DNA of 9,950 nt from an uncultured Amylibacter sp. (GTDB taxonomy: Bacteria > Pseudomonadota > Alphaproteobacteria > Rhodobacterales > Rhodobacteraceae), in contig CALLAV010000048.1 of assembly GCA_938001995.1 (NCBI GenBank), positions 1 through 9,950 of the forward strand. The letters are read 5' to 3'. Below are positions 1-6,833 of this stretch, piece after piece. The notes beneath the pieces were generated by a model that was not told the origin of the DNA, did not search any database, and saw only the letters and a list, made by a program, of their open reading frames with translations. Made by a program: the position numbers and the translations under genes. Each line of letters starts with the position of its first letter. Position 1 is the stretch's first letter.

Positions 1-1287
1 CGCGCAACCAAACCTGAATTTGCGCTTATGCAACTTGATGGGTTTATGCGCAAATTGCCCGCAGGGGTGCAATTGTTTTCGATGTTCGAGGCGAACCCCC
101 AGATCCTTGATCTGATGATGGATATTTGTGCGACAGCGCCTGCTTTGGCACAGTATTTATCGCGCAATACCAGTGTGTTGGATGCTGTTATAAGTGGGCA
201 ATTCTTTCAACCCTTGCCTGATGCTGTGGGTTATCTGGGCATGTTGGAAGAGGCTCTTTTGGATGTTTCGGATTATGAAGATGCGCTTAACGGTGTGCGT
301 CGATGGCAAAAAGAACAACACTTTCGCATCGGTGTTTTAATGCTTCGTCAACTGGCAGGATTGGAAGAAGTGGAACAGGCCTATTCCGATTTGGCGCAAG
401 CGGTTATCCAAGGGCTTTTGCCTTGGGTCGAGAGCGATGTCGCCCGACGTTTTGGGCGGTTTGAGCAGCAAGACGTGAGTGTTCTGGCCATGGGCAAACT
501 AGGGTCAGGCCAAATGACCGCCAGCAGTGATTTGGACCTGATTGTGCTGTATTCGGCGCGCGGAGATGCGTCTGACGGGCGGAAAGCCTTGTCTGCCAGT
601 CAGTATTTCGCACGCTTGACCCAAACGCTGATCACCGCGCTGTCTTCGCCCATGTCAGAGGGGGAATTATACGAAGTGGACATGCGATTGCGCCCGTCGG
701 GGCGGCAGGGGCCCGTGGCCACGTCCGTGGCGGGATTTGAGGCATACCAGAAAGAAAAGGCATGGACCTGGGAGCATTTGGCACTGACCCGTGGGCGTGT
801 TGTGGCCGGCGCATCCCAAGCGGTGGAGGCCGTGCGTGCGGCGGTGTTGGCATTGCCCCATGACAAAGTGGCTGTGGCAAAAGATGTGTCGGACATGCGG
901 ACGCGATTGTCCAAGGCCAAAGGTAAGAACGCGTCGGTTTGGGATGTAAAAGACCTCGCAGGGGGCATTCTCGATATCGAATTGCTCGCGCAGATGGTGG
1001 CGCTGGTGTCTGGCAGTGATGTGCGAGATCCCCGCGAACAATTGGCGCTGTCTTTTGATCCCGAAGTCCGCTCTCTTGCGGAGGCGCATCGGTTGTTGTG
1101 TGCTGTGCAGCAGGCGCAACGTTTGGTGATGGAAGGCCGCTTTGATCCTGATCATTTGGGCCGCGATGGGATGGCTTTTGTGGTGGATGTGTCAGGGTTT
1201 GAGGATGTAGGCGCGTTGCAAGGGGCCATTGCGGACTGCACTGCGCGTGCAAATGTGCAAATCGAGCGTATTTTGACACCGAAGTGA
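1..1287 (+). CDS. glnE: Glutamine synthetase adenylyltransferase GlnE, C-terminal part (5' end outside window)
   Basis: GlnE adenylylates and deadenylylates glutamine synthetase in response to PII and glutamine, which sets ammonium assimilation in the cytoplasm. The frame is open from base 1, so the gene starts upstream; 428 codons are visible, under half of a typical GlnE of about 930-950 residues. The visible part is the adenylyltransferase half. A nucleotidyltransferase signature, GSGQMTASSDLDL, lies at nt 502-540, preceded by LAMGKLG, and its two aspartates are the expected metal ligands. Further on are the conserved MRLRPSGRQGPVATS stretch (about nt 682-726) and DVKDLAGGILDIELLAQ (about nt 943-993), typical of the helical domain after the catalytic core. 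The deadenylylating N-terminal domain would be upstream. Family assignment is confident; no truncation is seen at the 3' end. Confidence 0.95.
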   Translation, partial: RATKPEFALMQLDGFMRKLPAGVQLFSMFEANPQILDLMMDICATAPALAQYLSRNTSVLDAVISGQFFQPLPDAVGYLGMLEEALLDVSDYEDALNGVRRWQKEQHFRIGVLMLRQLAGLEEVEQAYSDLAQAVIQGLLPWVESDVARRFGRFEQQDVSVLAMGKLGSGQMTASSDLDLIVLYSARGDASDGRKALSASQYFARLTQTLITALSSPMSEGELYEVDMRLRPSGRQGPVATSVAGFEAYQKEKAWTWEHLALTRGRVVAGASQAVEAVRAAVLALPHDKVAVAKDVSDMRTRLSKAKGKNASVWDVKDLAGGILDIELLAQMVALVSGSDVRDPREQLALSFDPEVRSLAEAHRLLCAVQQAQRLVMEGRFDPDHLGRDGMAFVVDVSGFEDVGALQGAIADCTARANVQIERILTPK

Positions 1288-1350
1288 CGGGTCTGGAATT
1301 GTATTTGCCGGGTGCGCGTGTCAGATGCGAGGCAAGACAGGGAGTTTAGT

Positions 1351-1626
1351 ATGGTTTTCAAAGGCAATATTGAGTGTGATCCGCGCGGGCTGATCTATGA
1401 GGCGTATCGCATGGATATTGGTGAGCAGGAATGCCGCAGTATTTTCCTCGACTGGGCGCTCGGAACGCAGTTGGGTGCTGATATGCGTGCGATGTTGACG
1501 GAGTTGTTGGCAGAATATGCAGGCGATGCCCCTGATCATGCGATGACGGCTGTGTTGCGCGAAGGGTTAGAGAAAGCCAATCGTCCTGCGGTGCGGCGCG
1601 GTGGGCGGTCTCGCACAGCGGGATAG
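1351..1626 (+). CDS. Small conserved-looking protein of unknown function (91 aa)
   Basis: I recognise no characterised family. The protein is soluble and acidic to neutral, with no signal peptide or membrane segment, and looks mostly helical: a DPRGLIYEAYRMD segment, then IFLDWALG, then a hydrophobic helix MRAMLTELLAEYAG. It ends in a short basic tail rich in Arg and Gly. I chose the ATG at 1351 because AGGGAG at 1339-1344 sits 6 nt upstream; an in-frame ATG at 1312 has no comparable site and adds 13 unconvincing residues. It lies 63 nt after glnE on the same strand and could be read through from it. The sequence resembles short proteins I have seen annotated only as hypothetical in roseobacters. 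That it is a real gene rests on its start site, its codon use and a terminator just downstream. Confidence 0.75.
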   Translation: MVFKGNIECDPRGLIYEAYRMDIGEQECRSIFLDWALGTQLGADMRAMLTELLAEYAGDAPDHAMTAVLREGLEKANRPAVRRGGRSRTAG

Positions 1627-1647
1627 GCCTAAGGTCGCTTTAAATTC

Positions 1648-1680
1648 AAAAGCCACGCCGCGTGATACGGCGTGGCTTTT
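1648..1680. terminator. Bidirectional intrinsic terminator between convergent genes
   Basis: A perfect inverted repeat has 13-bp arms (AAAAGCCACGCCG at 1648-1660 and its exact complement at 1668-1680) around a 7-nt loop. The GC-rich core is flanked by A's on one side and T's on the other, giving a U tract in either direction. It lies between the plus-strand small gene ending at 1626 and the minus-strand dipeptidase gene ending at 1715, as expected for a shared Rho-independent terminator. Confidence 0.92.
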
Positions 1681-1714
1681 CATATTTTTGCAACAGAGAA
1701 ACCGCTGCGTCAGA

Positions 1715-3088
1715 TCAATCGGCGAGGGCGTGCAGGATGCGGGCCCAGCTGCGGATGCCTTTGTGAAAGGATCGTAGGTCGTATTTTTCGTTGGGGGAAT
1801 GGATTTGGTCGTCATCTTGGCCAAAGCCGATCAGCATGGATTGCGTGCCAACGATGTCTTGAAAATGGCCAGCGATAGGGATGGACCCCCCGCAGCCTAC
1901 ATAAACGCCGTCGGTTTCCCATTCATCCGTAAGGGCGGCGCGTGCCAGTTCAAATGCAGGGTTGTCGATTTCCATACTGGCCGCAGGGGCCGCACCGTAG
2001 TCGAGGAACGCGATATCGCAATCTGCTGGCAAATGGGCGCGCATATGGGCCTGAAACGCCTCGCGGATTTTGATTGGATCCTGGCCTGGTACAAGACGAA
2101 AGCTGATTTTGGCGTGAGCTTGAGACGGGATCACGGTTTTTGATCCTTCACCCGTGTAGCCACCCCAAATACCGTTCACATCACACGTTGGGCGTGACCA
2201 GATTTGTTCTAGCCCTGATCGGCCTGTTTCGCCCGCAGGGACGGATAAATTGACGCCGCCTAGGAAATCATCGGCGGACCAGTCGATGCTGTCCCATTGT
2301 TTGGCGACTTGTTCAGGCAGTTCTTCAACACCGTCATAAAAGCCGTCAAGTGTGATGCGCCCTTCGTCGTCATGCAACGCTGCGAGCGCTGTGTTCAACA
2401 CGCGGATTGGATTGCGTGCAAGACCGCCGAAAAAGCCTGAATGCAGGTCTTTGTCAGGGCCAGTGATCGTGACCTGTTGCCCAACAAGGCCGCGCAACAT
2501 GGTGACTATGGACGGGGTATTCGGGGTGATCATGCCCGTGTCGCAGATCAGTGTGATGTCGGATTTCAGCTCGTCTTTGTGGGCTTCCATAAAAGGCACG
2601 AGGGACGGGGAACCAGATTCCTCTTCACCTTCAAATAGGATCGAGATTTTGGTGGGCAGGCCGCCTGTGACCGCTTTCCAGGCGCGACATGCCTCAAGAA
2701 AGGTCATCAACTGGCCTTTGTCATCGGATGATCCGCGCCCACGGATCACTTTGCCTTTTGGCGTATCCTCAACGGCAGGCTCGAACGGAGGTGTGTCCCA
2801 AAGTTCAAGTGGATCAACGGGTTGCACATCGTAGTGGCCGTAAAACAGTGCGTGCGTGCCGCTGCCTTCACCATGGGCCACAACCATCGGATGGCCGGGT
2901 GTTTTGCGTTTGCTGGCCTCAAAGCCAAGGGATTTGAGGTCGTCAATCAACCAATCCGCCGCCGCGTCGCACTGCTGTGCATAAGCACTGTCGGTGGAAA
3001 TGGATTGAATGCGCAACAGGTCCAACAATCGATCCAACGCCGCGTCCTGATCGGCGTCAATGTGGGCGAGAACTTGATCAAGAGACAT
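1715..3088 (-). CDS. M20 family metallodipeptidase (457 aa)
   Basis: This is a dizinc peptidase of the M20 (ArgE/DapE/CPG2/CNDP-like) group, probably a cytoplasmic dipeptidase. The order of motifs matches the family. GHYDVQP at residues 84-90 gives metal ligand His85 and Asp87. GRGSSDDKG at 117-125 gives the bridging Asp. EGEEESGS at 153-160 gives the general base and a metal Glu. A further Asp lies at 183, and HSPNEKYD at 430-437 supplies the last His. The LHSGFFGG stretch at 215-222 lies in the lid/dimerisation domain. Length is normal for M20 dipeptidases. The ATG at 3088 has AAGG 7 nt upstream; a longer frame to 3160 adds residues unlike the family N-terminus. There is no signal peptide. 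The substrate cannot be read from sequence. It is divergent from the M23 gene and converges on the terminator at 1648-1680. Confidence 0.95.
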   Translation of the reverse strand: MSLDQVLAHIDADQDAALDRLLDLLRIQSISTDSAYAQQCDAAADWLIDDLKSLGFEASKRKTPGHPMVVAHGEGSGTHALFYGHYDVQPVDPLELWDTPPFEPAVEDTPKGKVIRGRGSSDDKGQLMTFLEACRAWKAVTGGLPTKISILFEGEEESGSPSLVPFMEAHKDELKSDITLICDTGMITPNTPSIVTMLRGLVGQQVTITGPDKDLHSGFFGGLARNPIRVLNTALAALHDDEGRITLDGFYDGVEELPEQVAKQWDSIDWSADDFLGGVNLSVPAGETGRSGLEQIWSRPTCDVNGIWGGYTGEGSKTVIPSQAHAKISFRLVPGQDPIKIREAFQAHMRAHLPADCDIAFLDYGAAPAASMEIDNPAFELARAALTDEWETDGVYVGCGGSIPIAGHFQDIVGTQSMLIGFGQDDDQIHSPNEKYDLRSFHKGIRSWARILHALAD

Positions 3089-3162
3089 AGTGCAGCCTTT
3101 CAGATAGCATGGGAAGTTGCTAAGAGTTACACACTGTTTTGCAGCAGATGAAAAGCGCAATT

Positions 3163-3169
3163 GGAAGAG
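3163..3169 (+). promoter_or_regulatory. Ribosome binding site deciding the M23 peptidase start
   Basis: GGAAGAG lies 5 nt before the ATG at 3175. It favours that start over the in-frame TTG at 3139 and ATG at 3148, and it places a normal signal peptide exactly at the N-terminus. Confidence 0.65.
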
Positions 3170-3174
3170 CGATC

Positions 3175-4161
3175 ATGGATTTGGCACGGTGGTTTGTTGG
3201 GGGTGTTGCGCTGGTGCTGGGGCAAGGGGCGCTGGCTGATTTGAAATTGCGTCAACCAATAGAATGCGCTTTGGGTGAAACCTGTTTGATCCAGCAATTC
3301 ATGGACCACGACAGCGGTGACGGCGTCAAAGATTTCCGCTGCGATGGGGCGACCTATGACGGGCACAAAGGCACAGATTTTCGCGTCACTGTCGAAGACA
3401 TGCGCAATGGCGTGAATATTCTGGCGGCCGCAGATGGGGTGATCATGGGGATGCGCGACGGGATGGAAGACCGCCGGGTAAAATCCGAAGCGGACACCAA
3501 AAGCGTTGCGGGCAAGGAATGCGGCAATGGTATGGTGTTGCGTCACGCAGGTGGTTGGGAAACGCAGTATTGCCACATGAAAAAGGGCAGTGTGATCGGC
3601 CAAAAAGGGGCCGAGGTAAAGGCCGGCGATGTGATCGGGCAGGTGGGTCTGTCTGGGCGCACGCAGTTCGCACATTTGCATCTGTCTGTGCGCAAGGACG
3701 GGGCGCCAGTGGACCCGTTCGCACCAAGTTTTAGCACCGAAAAATGTGACTACGTCGCCGCTCAATCGCTGTGGGAACAGGCATTTGCCGATGCCTTTAC
3801 CTATCAACCAACTAATATTGTCACGCTGGGTTTGGCCGACACAGGTCCATCTTTGGCCAGCGTGATGGATGGTCAATGGTCTGATTTCACACTGAAATCG
3901 AACGCGCCTTTGGTGCTGTTCGGATTGGCGGTCAATGGCAAAGCGGGGGACGTTCTGGCCCTGCGCGTGGACGGACCAAACGGAATAGTTGTAGAAAACG
4001 CGCGCCCTCCGCTGGCAAAGCGAAAGGCGCAATGGTTTGGTTTTTCAGGCAAGAAACAACCCCAAGGGGGATGGCCTAAAGGCGACTATGTGCTGCGCGT
4101 CGAAATCCTACGCGACGGCGCTGTTCTTCAATCGAGCATACGTACCGTCACGCTCAATTAG
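3175..4161 (+). CDS. Secreted M23 family (LytM-like) metallopeptidase (328 aa)
   Basis: This is probably a periplasmic zinc endopeptidase, or a LytM-type activator, acting on peptidoglycan cross-bridges. From the ATG at 3175 the first 21 residues form a Sec signal peptide: Asp/Arg near the N-terminus, a Val/Ala/Leu core, then ALA-D with likely cleavage after residue 21. The M23 fold follows. HKGTD at 64-68 gives zinc ligands His64 and Asp68, QYCHM holds His134, and HLH at 167-169 gives catalytic His167 and ligand His169. All key residues are present, so it should be active rather than a degenerate LytM factor. Six Cys after the signal (31, 37, 56, 116, 133, 191) suggest disulfides. Residues from about 220 to 328 form a C-terminal beta-rich extension that I cannot assign. 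Its stop overlaps the stop of the convergent DUF6477-like gene by 2 nt. Confidence 0.9.
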   Translation: MDLARWFVGGVALVLGQGALADLKLRQPIECALGETCLIQQFMDHDSGDGVKDFRCDGATYDGHKGTDFRVTVEDMRNGVNILAAADGVIMGMRDGMEDRRVKSEADTKSVAGKECGNGMVLRHAGGWETQYCHMKKGSVIGQKGAEVKAGDVIGQVGLSGRTQFAHLHLSVRKDGAPVDPFAPSFSTEKCDYVAAQSLWEQAFADAFTYQPTNIVTLGLADTGPSLASVMDGQWSDFTLKSNAPLVLFGLAVNGKAGDVLALRVDGPNGIVVENARPPLAKRKAQWFGFSGKKQPQGGWPKGDYVLRVEILRDGAVLQSSIRTVTLN

Positions 4162-4457
4162 GGCGCGATTTTTTTGCTGGCAAATGTCGGCAAACGCACC
4201 TCTGCCAGCAGCGCGCTTAAAACACGGATATGTTCGTGTACGCTGTAACTCGCCTGAGCGTTCTTACGGTTATCTTCTAGTTCACCTTCCCGTGTCAGCA
4301 GGGTCTCAATCGCTGCTTCATGGGTTGGGGTCTGGTTGGTTTTCACAATAAACCGCAGGTCAGCATCACGGTTATAATCCGCCATGCCGAGGCGGGCTGC
4401 GTTGATAAGAATTTTTGGACGCTTAAGGCTGCTTAAAAGAGAATGTGCATTGATCAT
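4158..4457 (-). CDS. DUF6477-like small protein (99 aa)
   Basis: The protein is uncharacterised. Its layout, with LKRPKILINAARLGMADYNRD near residues 11-31 and SVHEHIRVLSALLAEVRL at 72-89, matches the Rhodobacterales family I know as DUF6477; this is from memory, not a search. It looks all-helical and soluble, with a charged middle (REGELEDNRKNA) and no signal or membrane segment. I chose the ATG at 4457 because AGGA at 4465-4468 (minus-strand reading) is 7 nt upstream; an ATG at 4499 in the same frame adds 14 residues with no site. Its stop overlaps that of the M23 gene. It diverges from the DUF6456-like gene across the region with DnaA-box-like sites, so the two may share control. Confidence 0.8.
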   Translation of the reverse strand: MINAHSLLSSLKRPKILINAARLGMADYNRDADLRFIVKTNQTPTHEAAIETLLTREGELEDNRKNAQASYSVHEHIRVLSALLAEVRLPTFASKKIAP

Positions 4458-4664
4458 TGGGGTATCCTTTCGAATCCTTAGATACAACGCACGGCACAAC
4501 CGTTGCGTGAGAAACTATCCACAGAACGGTCCTAATCCATTGTTTACGCATTTGAAACAATGTGGACAATTTGTGGATAACTTTAACAGTTTTTTTAACA
4601 ATCAACCATAAGTAGTCATTGTACTCACCATTTTGGGGTAAGCAAAGTGACGGAAGAAAACACA
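4458..4664. promoter_or_regulatory. Divergent regulatory region between DUF6477-like and DUF6456-like genes
   Basis: This is the longest non-coding stretch in the window, about 207 bp, and is clearly more AT-rich than the genes around it. It must carry the promoters for both divergent genes. I do not see a convincing sigma70 -35/-10 pair for either direction. It holds three DnaA-box-like 9-mers (4515-4580) and an AT-rich tract (about 4581-4612). The last 18 nt (4647-4664) would be coding if the GTG at 4647 is the real start of the downstream gene. Confidence 0.7.
4515..4580. promoter_or_regulatory. Cluster of three DnaA-box-like 9-mers
   Basis: The reference box is TTATCCACA. At 4515-4523 the plus strand reads CTATCCACA, one mismatch. 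At 4561-4569 the minus strand reads TTGTCCACA, one mismatch. At 4572-4580 the minus strand reads TTATCCACA, a perfect match. The last two have the same orientation and their starts are 11 bp apart, about one helical turn, which would put bound DnaA monomers on the same face. An AT-rich tract with a run of seven T's (4590-4596) follows directly. This could be DnaA-controlled transcription or DnaA titration. Sequence alone does not make it an origin. Confidence 0.55.
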
Positions 4665-5756
4665 ATGAACCAACAAAACAGCACAAGCCTTCAACAGACC
4701 CGGCGCGGTGGTTTGGAAGAAGCGGCGGCTAGTTATTTGGCCCATGTAGTAGAAGGTAAAAGTATTCGATCTATCGCGTCAAAGACGGATGTTCATCCCT
4801 CTACAATCATGCGCCGTATTCGCAAAATCGAAGGGCTGCGGGATGACCCTGTTCTGGATCAATTCCTGAATTCGGCCGCAGTGAAAGACAACAAACTGGT
4901 CGGCAAAGACGGCACAGGGTTGGCGGGCACGGGGGCTGAAAAATTCTCGGAGGAAGAAAAAACACTGTTGCGTCGTATGGCAGAAACCAGTGCGGTTTTG
5001 GTCGTTTCCAAGGGCCTGAAGAAGGCTGTTGTGATGCGCACCAATGCGGATGGTCAGCGTACGCGCACAGCCGTGGTTGATGCTTACTTGGCGGGCAGTT
5101 GCGTGATTAAGGATTGGCTTAAATGCACGCAAACGGGCCAACTTTCGTTGTATGAAATCACCGAAGTTGGGCGTTCGGCTCTTAAACGCGCTATTGCAGA
5201 AGACACAATCAAAGGGCGCACACCCACGGGTTTTGCCGAAGCGCCGAGCGTGTTTTCTGAACAGCATAAAGACTGGGGTGAGCGATCCGTGCGCGAAGAC
5301 GACGGTGTCACGCGTAAAAAACGGGTGAACTTGCGCGAAAGCCCGTTAACGACGCTCGCGCGTAAAAAAGACAAAGACGGGCGCGCATTTCTGAGCAGTG
5401 ATCTGATTGAGGCAGGGGACCGTTTGCGCGAAGATTTCGAGTTGTCTCAAATGGGTCCGCGTGTTGGTCAAAACTGGGAACGGTTTTTGACAGCGGGTCA
5501 GCGGGGCAGTTTTGGATCGACCGAAGGCGGGTCAGGTCCTGCACAAGAGCGGTTTCAGAATGCGCTCACGGCGCTTGGGCCAGGGCTTGGGGATATCGCG
5601 ATGCGGTGTTGCTGTTTTCTTGAAGGGCTGGAACATGCAGAGAAGCGCATGGGGTGGTCTGCGCGCTCGGGCAAGATCGTGCTGCGGATCGCGCTACAAC
5701 GCTTGCGCCGTTATTACGACACGGAGTGTTCGCCAGAGACACGCAAGATTGGGTGA
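4665..5756 (+). CDS. Helix-turn-helix protein with DUF6456-like C-terminal domain (363 aa)
   Basis: This is probably a DNA-binding protein of unknown targets. A helix-turn-helix is visible at about residues 31-55 (GKSIRSIASKTDVHPSTIMR, with RRIRKIE following). A second winged-helix-like stretch lies at about 96-180, with LLRRMAETSAVLVV, a two-strand YLAGSCVIKDWL/QLSLYEITEVG region, and GRSALKRAIAE. A Lys/Arg-rich linker follows. The C-terminal domain (about 220-352) ends in RMGWSARSGKIVLRIALQRL and matches what I remember of DUF6456, found in Rhodobacterales. There is no signal or membrane segment. The ATG at 4665 has GGAAG at 4652-4656, 8 nt upstream; an alternative GTG at 4647 adds 6 residues and is preceded by a weaker GGGGTAAG. 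It sits downstream of the DnaA-box-like cluster and ends 3 nt before the convergent tpiA stop. Confidence 0.85.
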   Translation: MNQQNSTSLQQTRRGGLEEAAASYLAHVVEGKSIRSIASKTDVHPSTIMRRIRKIEGLRDDPVLDQFLNSAAVKDNKLVGKDGTGLAGTGAEKFSEEEKTLLRRMAETSAVLVVSKGLKKAVVMRTNADGQRTRTAVVDAYLAGSCVIKDWLKCTQTGQLSLYEITEVGRSALKRAIAEDTIKGRTPTGFAEAPSVFSEQHKDWGERSVREDDGVTRKKRVNLRESPLTTLARKKDKDGRAFLSSDLIEAGDRLREDFELSQMGPRVGQNWERFLTAGQRGSFGSTEGGSGPAQERFQNALTALGPGLGDIAMRCCCFLEGLEHAEKRMGWSARSGKIVLRIALQRLRRYYDTECSPETRKIG

Positions 5757-5759
5757 GGT

Positions 5760-6503
5760 TTAGGCGCTAAGCGCCTGAACAATATTGGTAAAATCTGATG
5801 CTTTTAACGAAGCGCCACCGACAAGGCCGCCGTCTACATTTGGGACTGCGGCAATGTCGGTGGCATTTTTAGGATTCATGGAACCGCCATAAAGGATGCG
5901 CATGTCTGCACCCTTCGCACCGAAACGGTCGTTCAGACGGGTGCGAATAAAGGTGTGAACCTCTTCAATTTCTGCAAGGGTCGGTGTTTTGCCCGTACCG
6001 ATGGCCCAGACGGGTTCATAGGCAATCACAAGGTTCGCAGCGCTCGCCCCATCAGGCACAGACATTGCCAATTGCCCACCGACAATATCAAGCGTGTTGG
6101 CGGCTTCGCGTTCCTCAAGGGTTTCGCCAATACAAACAATCGCAGTGAGGTTCGCGCCCCAAGCAGCTTCGGTTTTGGCCCGCACTTGTCGATCTGTTTC
6201 ACCATAGGTGGCGCGTCGTTCCGAATGACCAAGGATCACATATGTGGCCCCTGTGTCGGCCAGCATCGGCGCGGAAATATCACCAGTATGTGCGCCAGAT
6301 GTGTTTTCGTGGCAATCTTGTCCGCCGACCTCGATTTGCATGTCATCGCACACCTTCGCCATAGAGCGCATCAGCGTCGCAGGGGGACAAATCAGAACAT
6401 CGCACTTCGGTGCGGGGTTGGCGTCGTGCAGGGCTTTTACCTCGGCCAGTGCCTCGCGCAGACCATTCATTTTCCAGTTTCCGGCAGCAAGTTTCTTTGG
6501 CAT
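5760..6503 (-). CDS. tpiA: Triosephosphate isomerase (247 aa)
   Basis: It interconverts dihydroxyacetone phosphate and glyceraldehyde 3-phosphate in the cytoplasm, serving glycolysis, gluconeogenesis and the Calvin cycle where present. The TIM-barrel catalytic set is complete: Lys11 in NWKMN, His93 in ILGHSERR, Glu163 in [14 protein letters not shown] (the flexible loop 6), and the phosphate-gripping YGGS at 205-208 and GGLVGGASL at 225-233. Length is normal. The start abuts the stop of the TfoX-like gene upstream with no intervening base and has only a weak purine-rich site (GAAAGA), so translation probably depends on coupling. It is the last gene of the four-gene minus-strand cluster and converges on the DUF6456-like gene with a 3-nt gap. 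Confidence 0.98.
   Translation of the reverse strand: MPKKLAAGNWKMNGLREALAEVKALHDANPAPKCDVLICPPATLMRSMAKVCDDMQIEVGGQDCHENTSGAHTGDISAPMLADTGATYVILGHSERRATYGETDRQVRAKTEAAWGANLTAIVCIGETLEEREAANTLDIVGGQLAMSVPDGASAANLVIAYEPVWAIGTGKTPTLAEIEEVHTFIRTRLNDRFGAKGADMRILYGGSMNPKNATDIAAVPNVDGGLVGGASLKASDFTNIVQALSA
5762..5776. terminator. Small GC-rich palindrome at the tpiA stop codon (weak terminator candidate)
   Basis: The 15-nt sequence AGGCGCTAAGCGCCT is a perfect 7-bp inverted repeat around one base; as RNA it would be a 6-bp stem with a 3-nt loop. It covers the last codons and stop of tpiA and lies 5 nt past the DUF6456-like stop. No U tract follows on either strand, so a classical intrinsic terminator is doubtful. 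It may only stabilise the 3' ends, or be a chance result of Leu-Ser-Ala codons. Confidence 0.35.
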
Positions 6504-6833
6504 TTAATCGATATCTTTCAGTGCTTTACGTGCCCACTCACAGGCCTCGTTTTGATCATCAAGGGCCGCGTCGGGCAGGGACCAATAGTGCATGGAGCGC
6601 ATTTTCCCCGTCTTTTTGTCTTCCATCTCGAACTTGTAACTGCCTTCGGCTTCTAGCTCCGCGGCCAGCGCGTCCTTTGCTTTCAGCATTAACACGCCGT
6701 CAGATTTGAGGATTGAAAAGATCTGGCCGTCGCAATACAGGCTCGCACCGCCCATCATTTTGCGCGATGTGATACTGCCTAATGGTTCAAACAATTCAGT
6801 CGCAAATGCGATATCCTCGTTCGAGACCGCCAT
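6504..6833 (-). CDS. TfoX N-terminal domain protein (109 aa)
   Basis: It contains only the TfoX/Sxy N-terminal domain. Visible hallmarks are RKMMGGASLYCDGQIFSIL at residues 24-42, the VLMLKAK strand at 47-53, and SMHYWSLPDAALDD at 80-93 followed by a helix with EWARKAL. The C-terminal domain of gammaproteobacterial competence regulators is absent, so a competence role should not be assumed; such stand-alone domains are common in alphaproteobacteria and have no firm function. The start overlaps the sufA stop by 1 nt (TAATG), with GAAGG 6 nt upstream. It abuts tpiA downstream. It looks like a cytoplasmic protein co-expressed with the Fe-S factors. Confidence 0.9.
   Translation of the reverse strand: MAVSNEDIAFATELFEPLGSITSRKMMGGASLYCDGQIFSILKSDGVLMLKAKDALAAELEAEGSYKFEMEDKKTGKMRSMHYWSLPDAALDDQNEACEWARKALKDID

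Noticed and set aside
632..1279. 215-codon open frame on the minus strand inside glnE
   Set aside because: It is very Pro, His and Thr rich with no recognisable motif, and lies wholly under clear glnE coding sequence.
2352..2834. 160-codon plus-strand frame inside the M20 gene
   Set aside because: It is Ser and Pro rich low-information sequence opposite conserved M20 metal-binding motifs.
3127..4032. 301-codon open frame on the minus strand opposite the M23 gene
   Set aside because: It is rich in His, Cys, Gln and Pro in an unstructured mix typical of antisense frames. The plus-strand frame has a signal peptide and full M23 motifs.
4583..4598. CtrA binding site (TTAA-N7-TTAA)
   Set aside because: Two TTAA half-sites occur, but the gap is 8 nt rather than 7. 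In such an AT-rich tract this could be chance.
4458..4664. Chromosomal or plasmid replication origin
   Set aside because: Three DnaA-like boxes and an AT-rich tract are suggestive, but there is no dnaA, hemE, parAB, repABC or similar neighbour and no larger box array, so I call only a DnaA-box cluster.
5955..6656. 233-codon plus-strand frame over tpiA and the TfoX-like gene
   Set aside because: It spans two real minus-strand genes with diagnostic motifs and has no family resemblance itself.
6504..6833. Competence regulator Sxy/TfoX
   Set aside because: Only the N-terminal domain is present and no competence genes are nearby, so a competence function is not supported.
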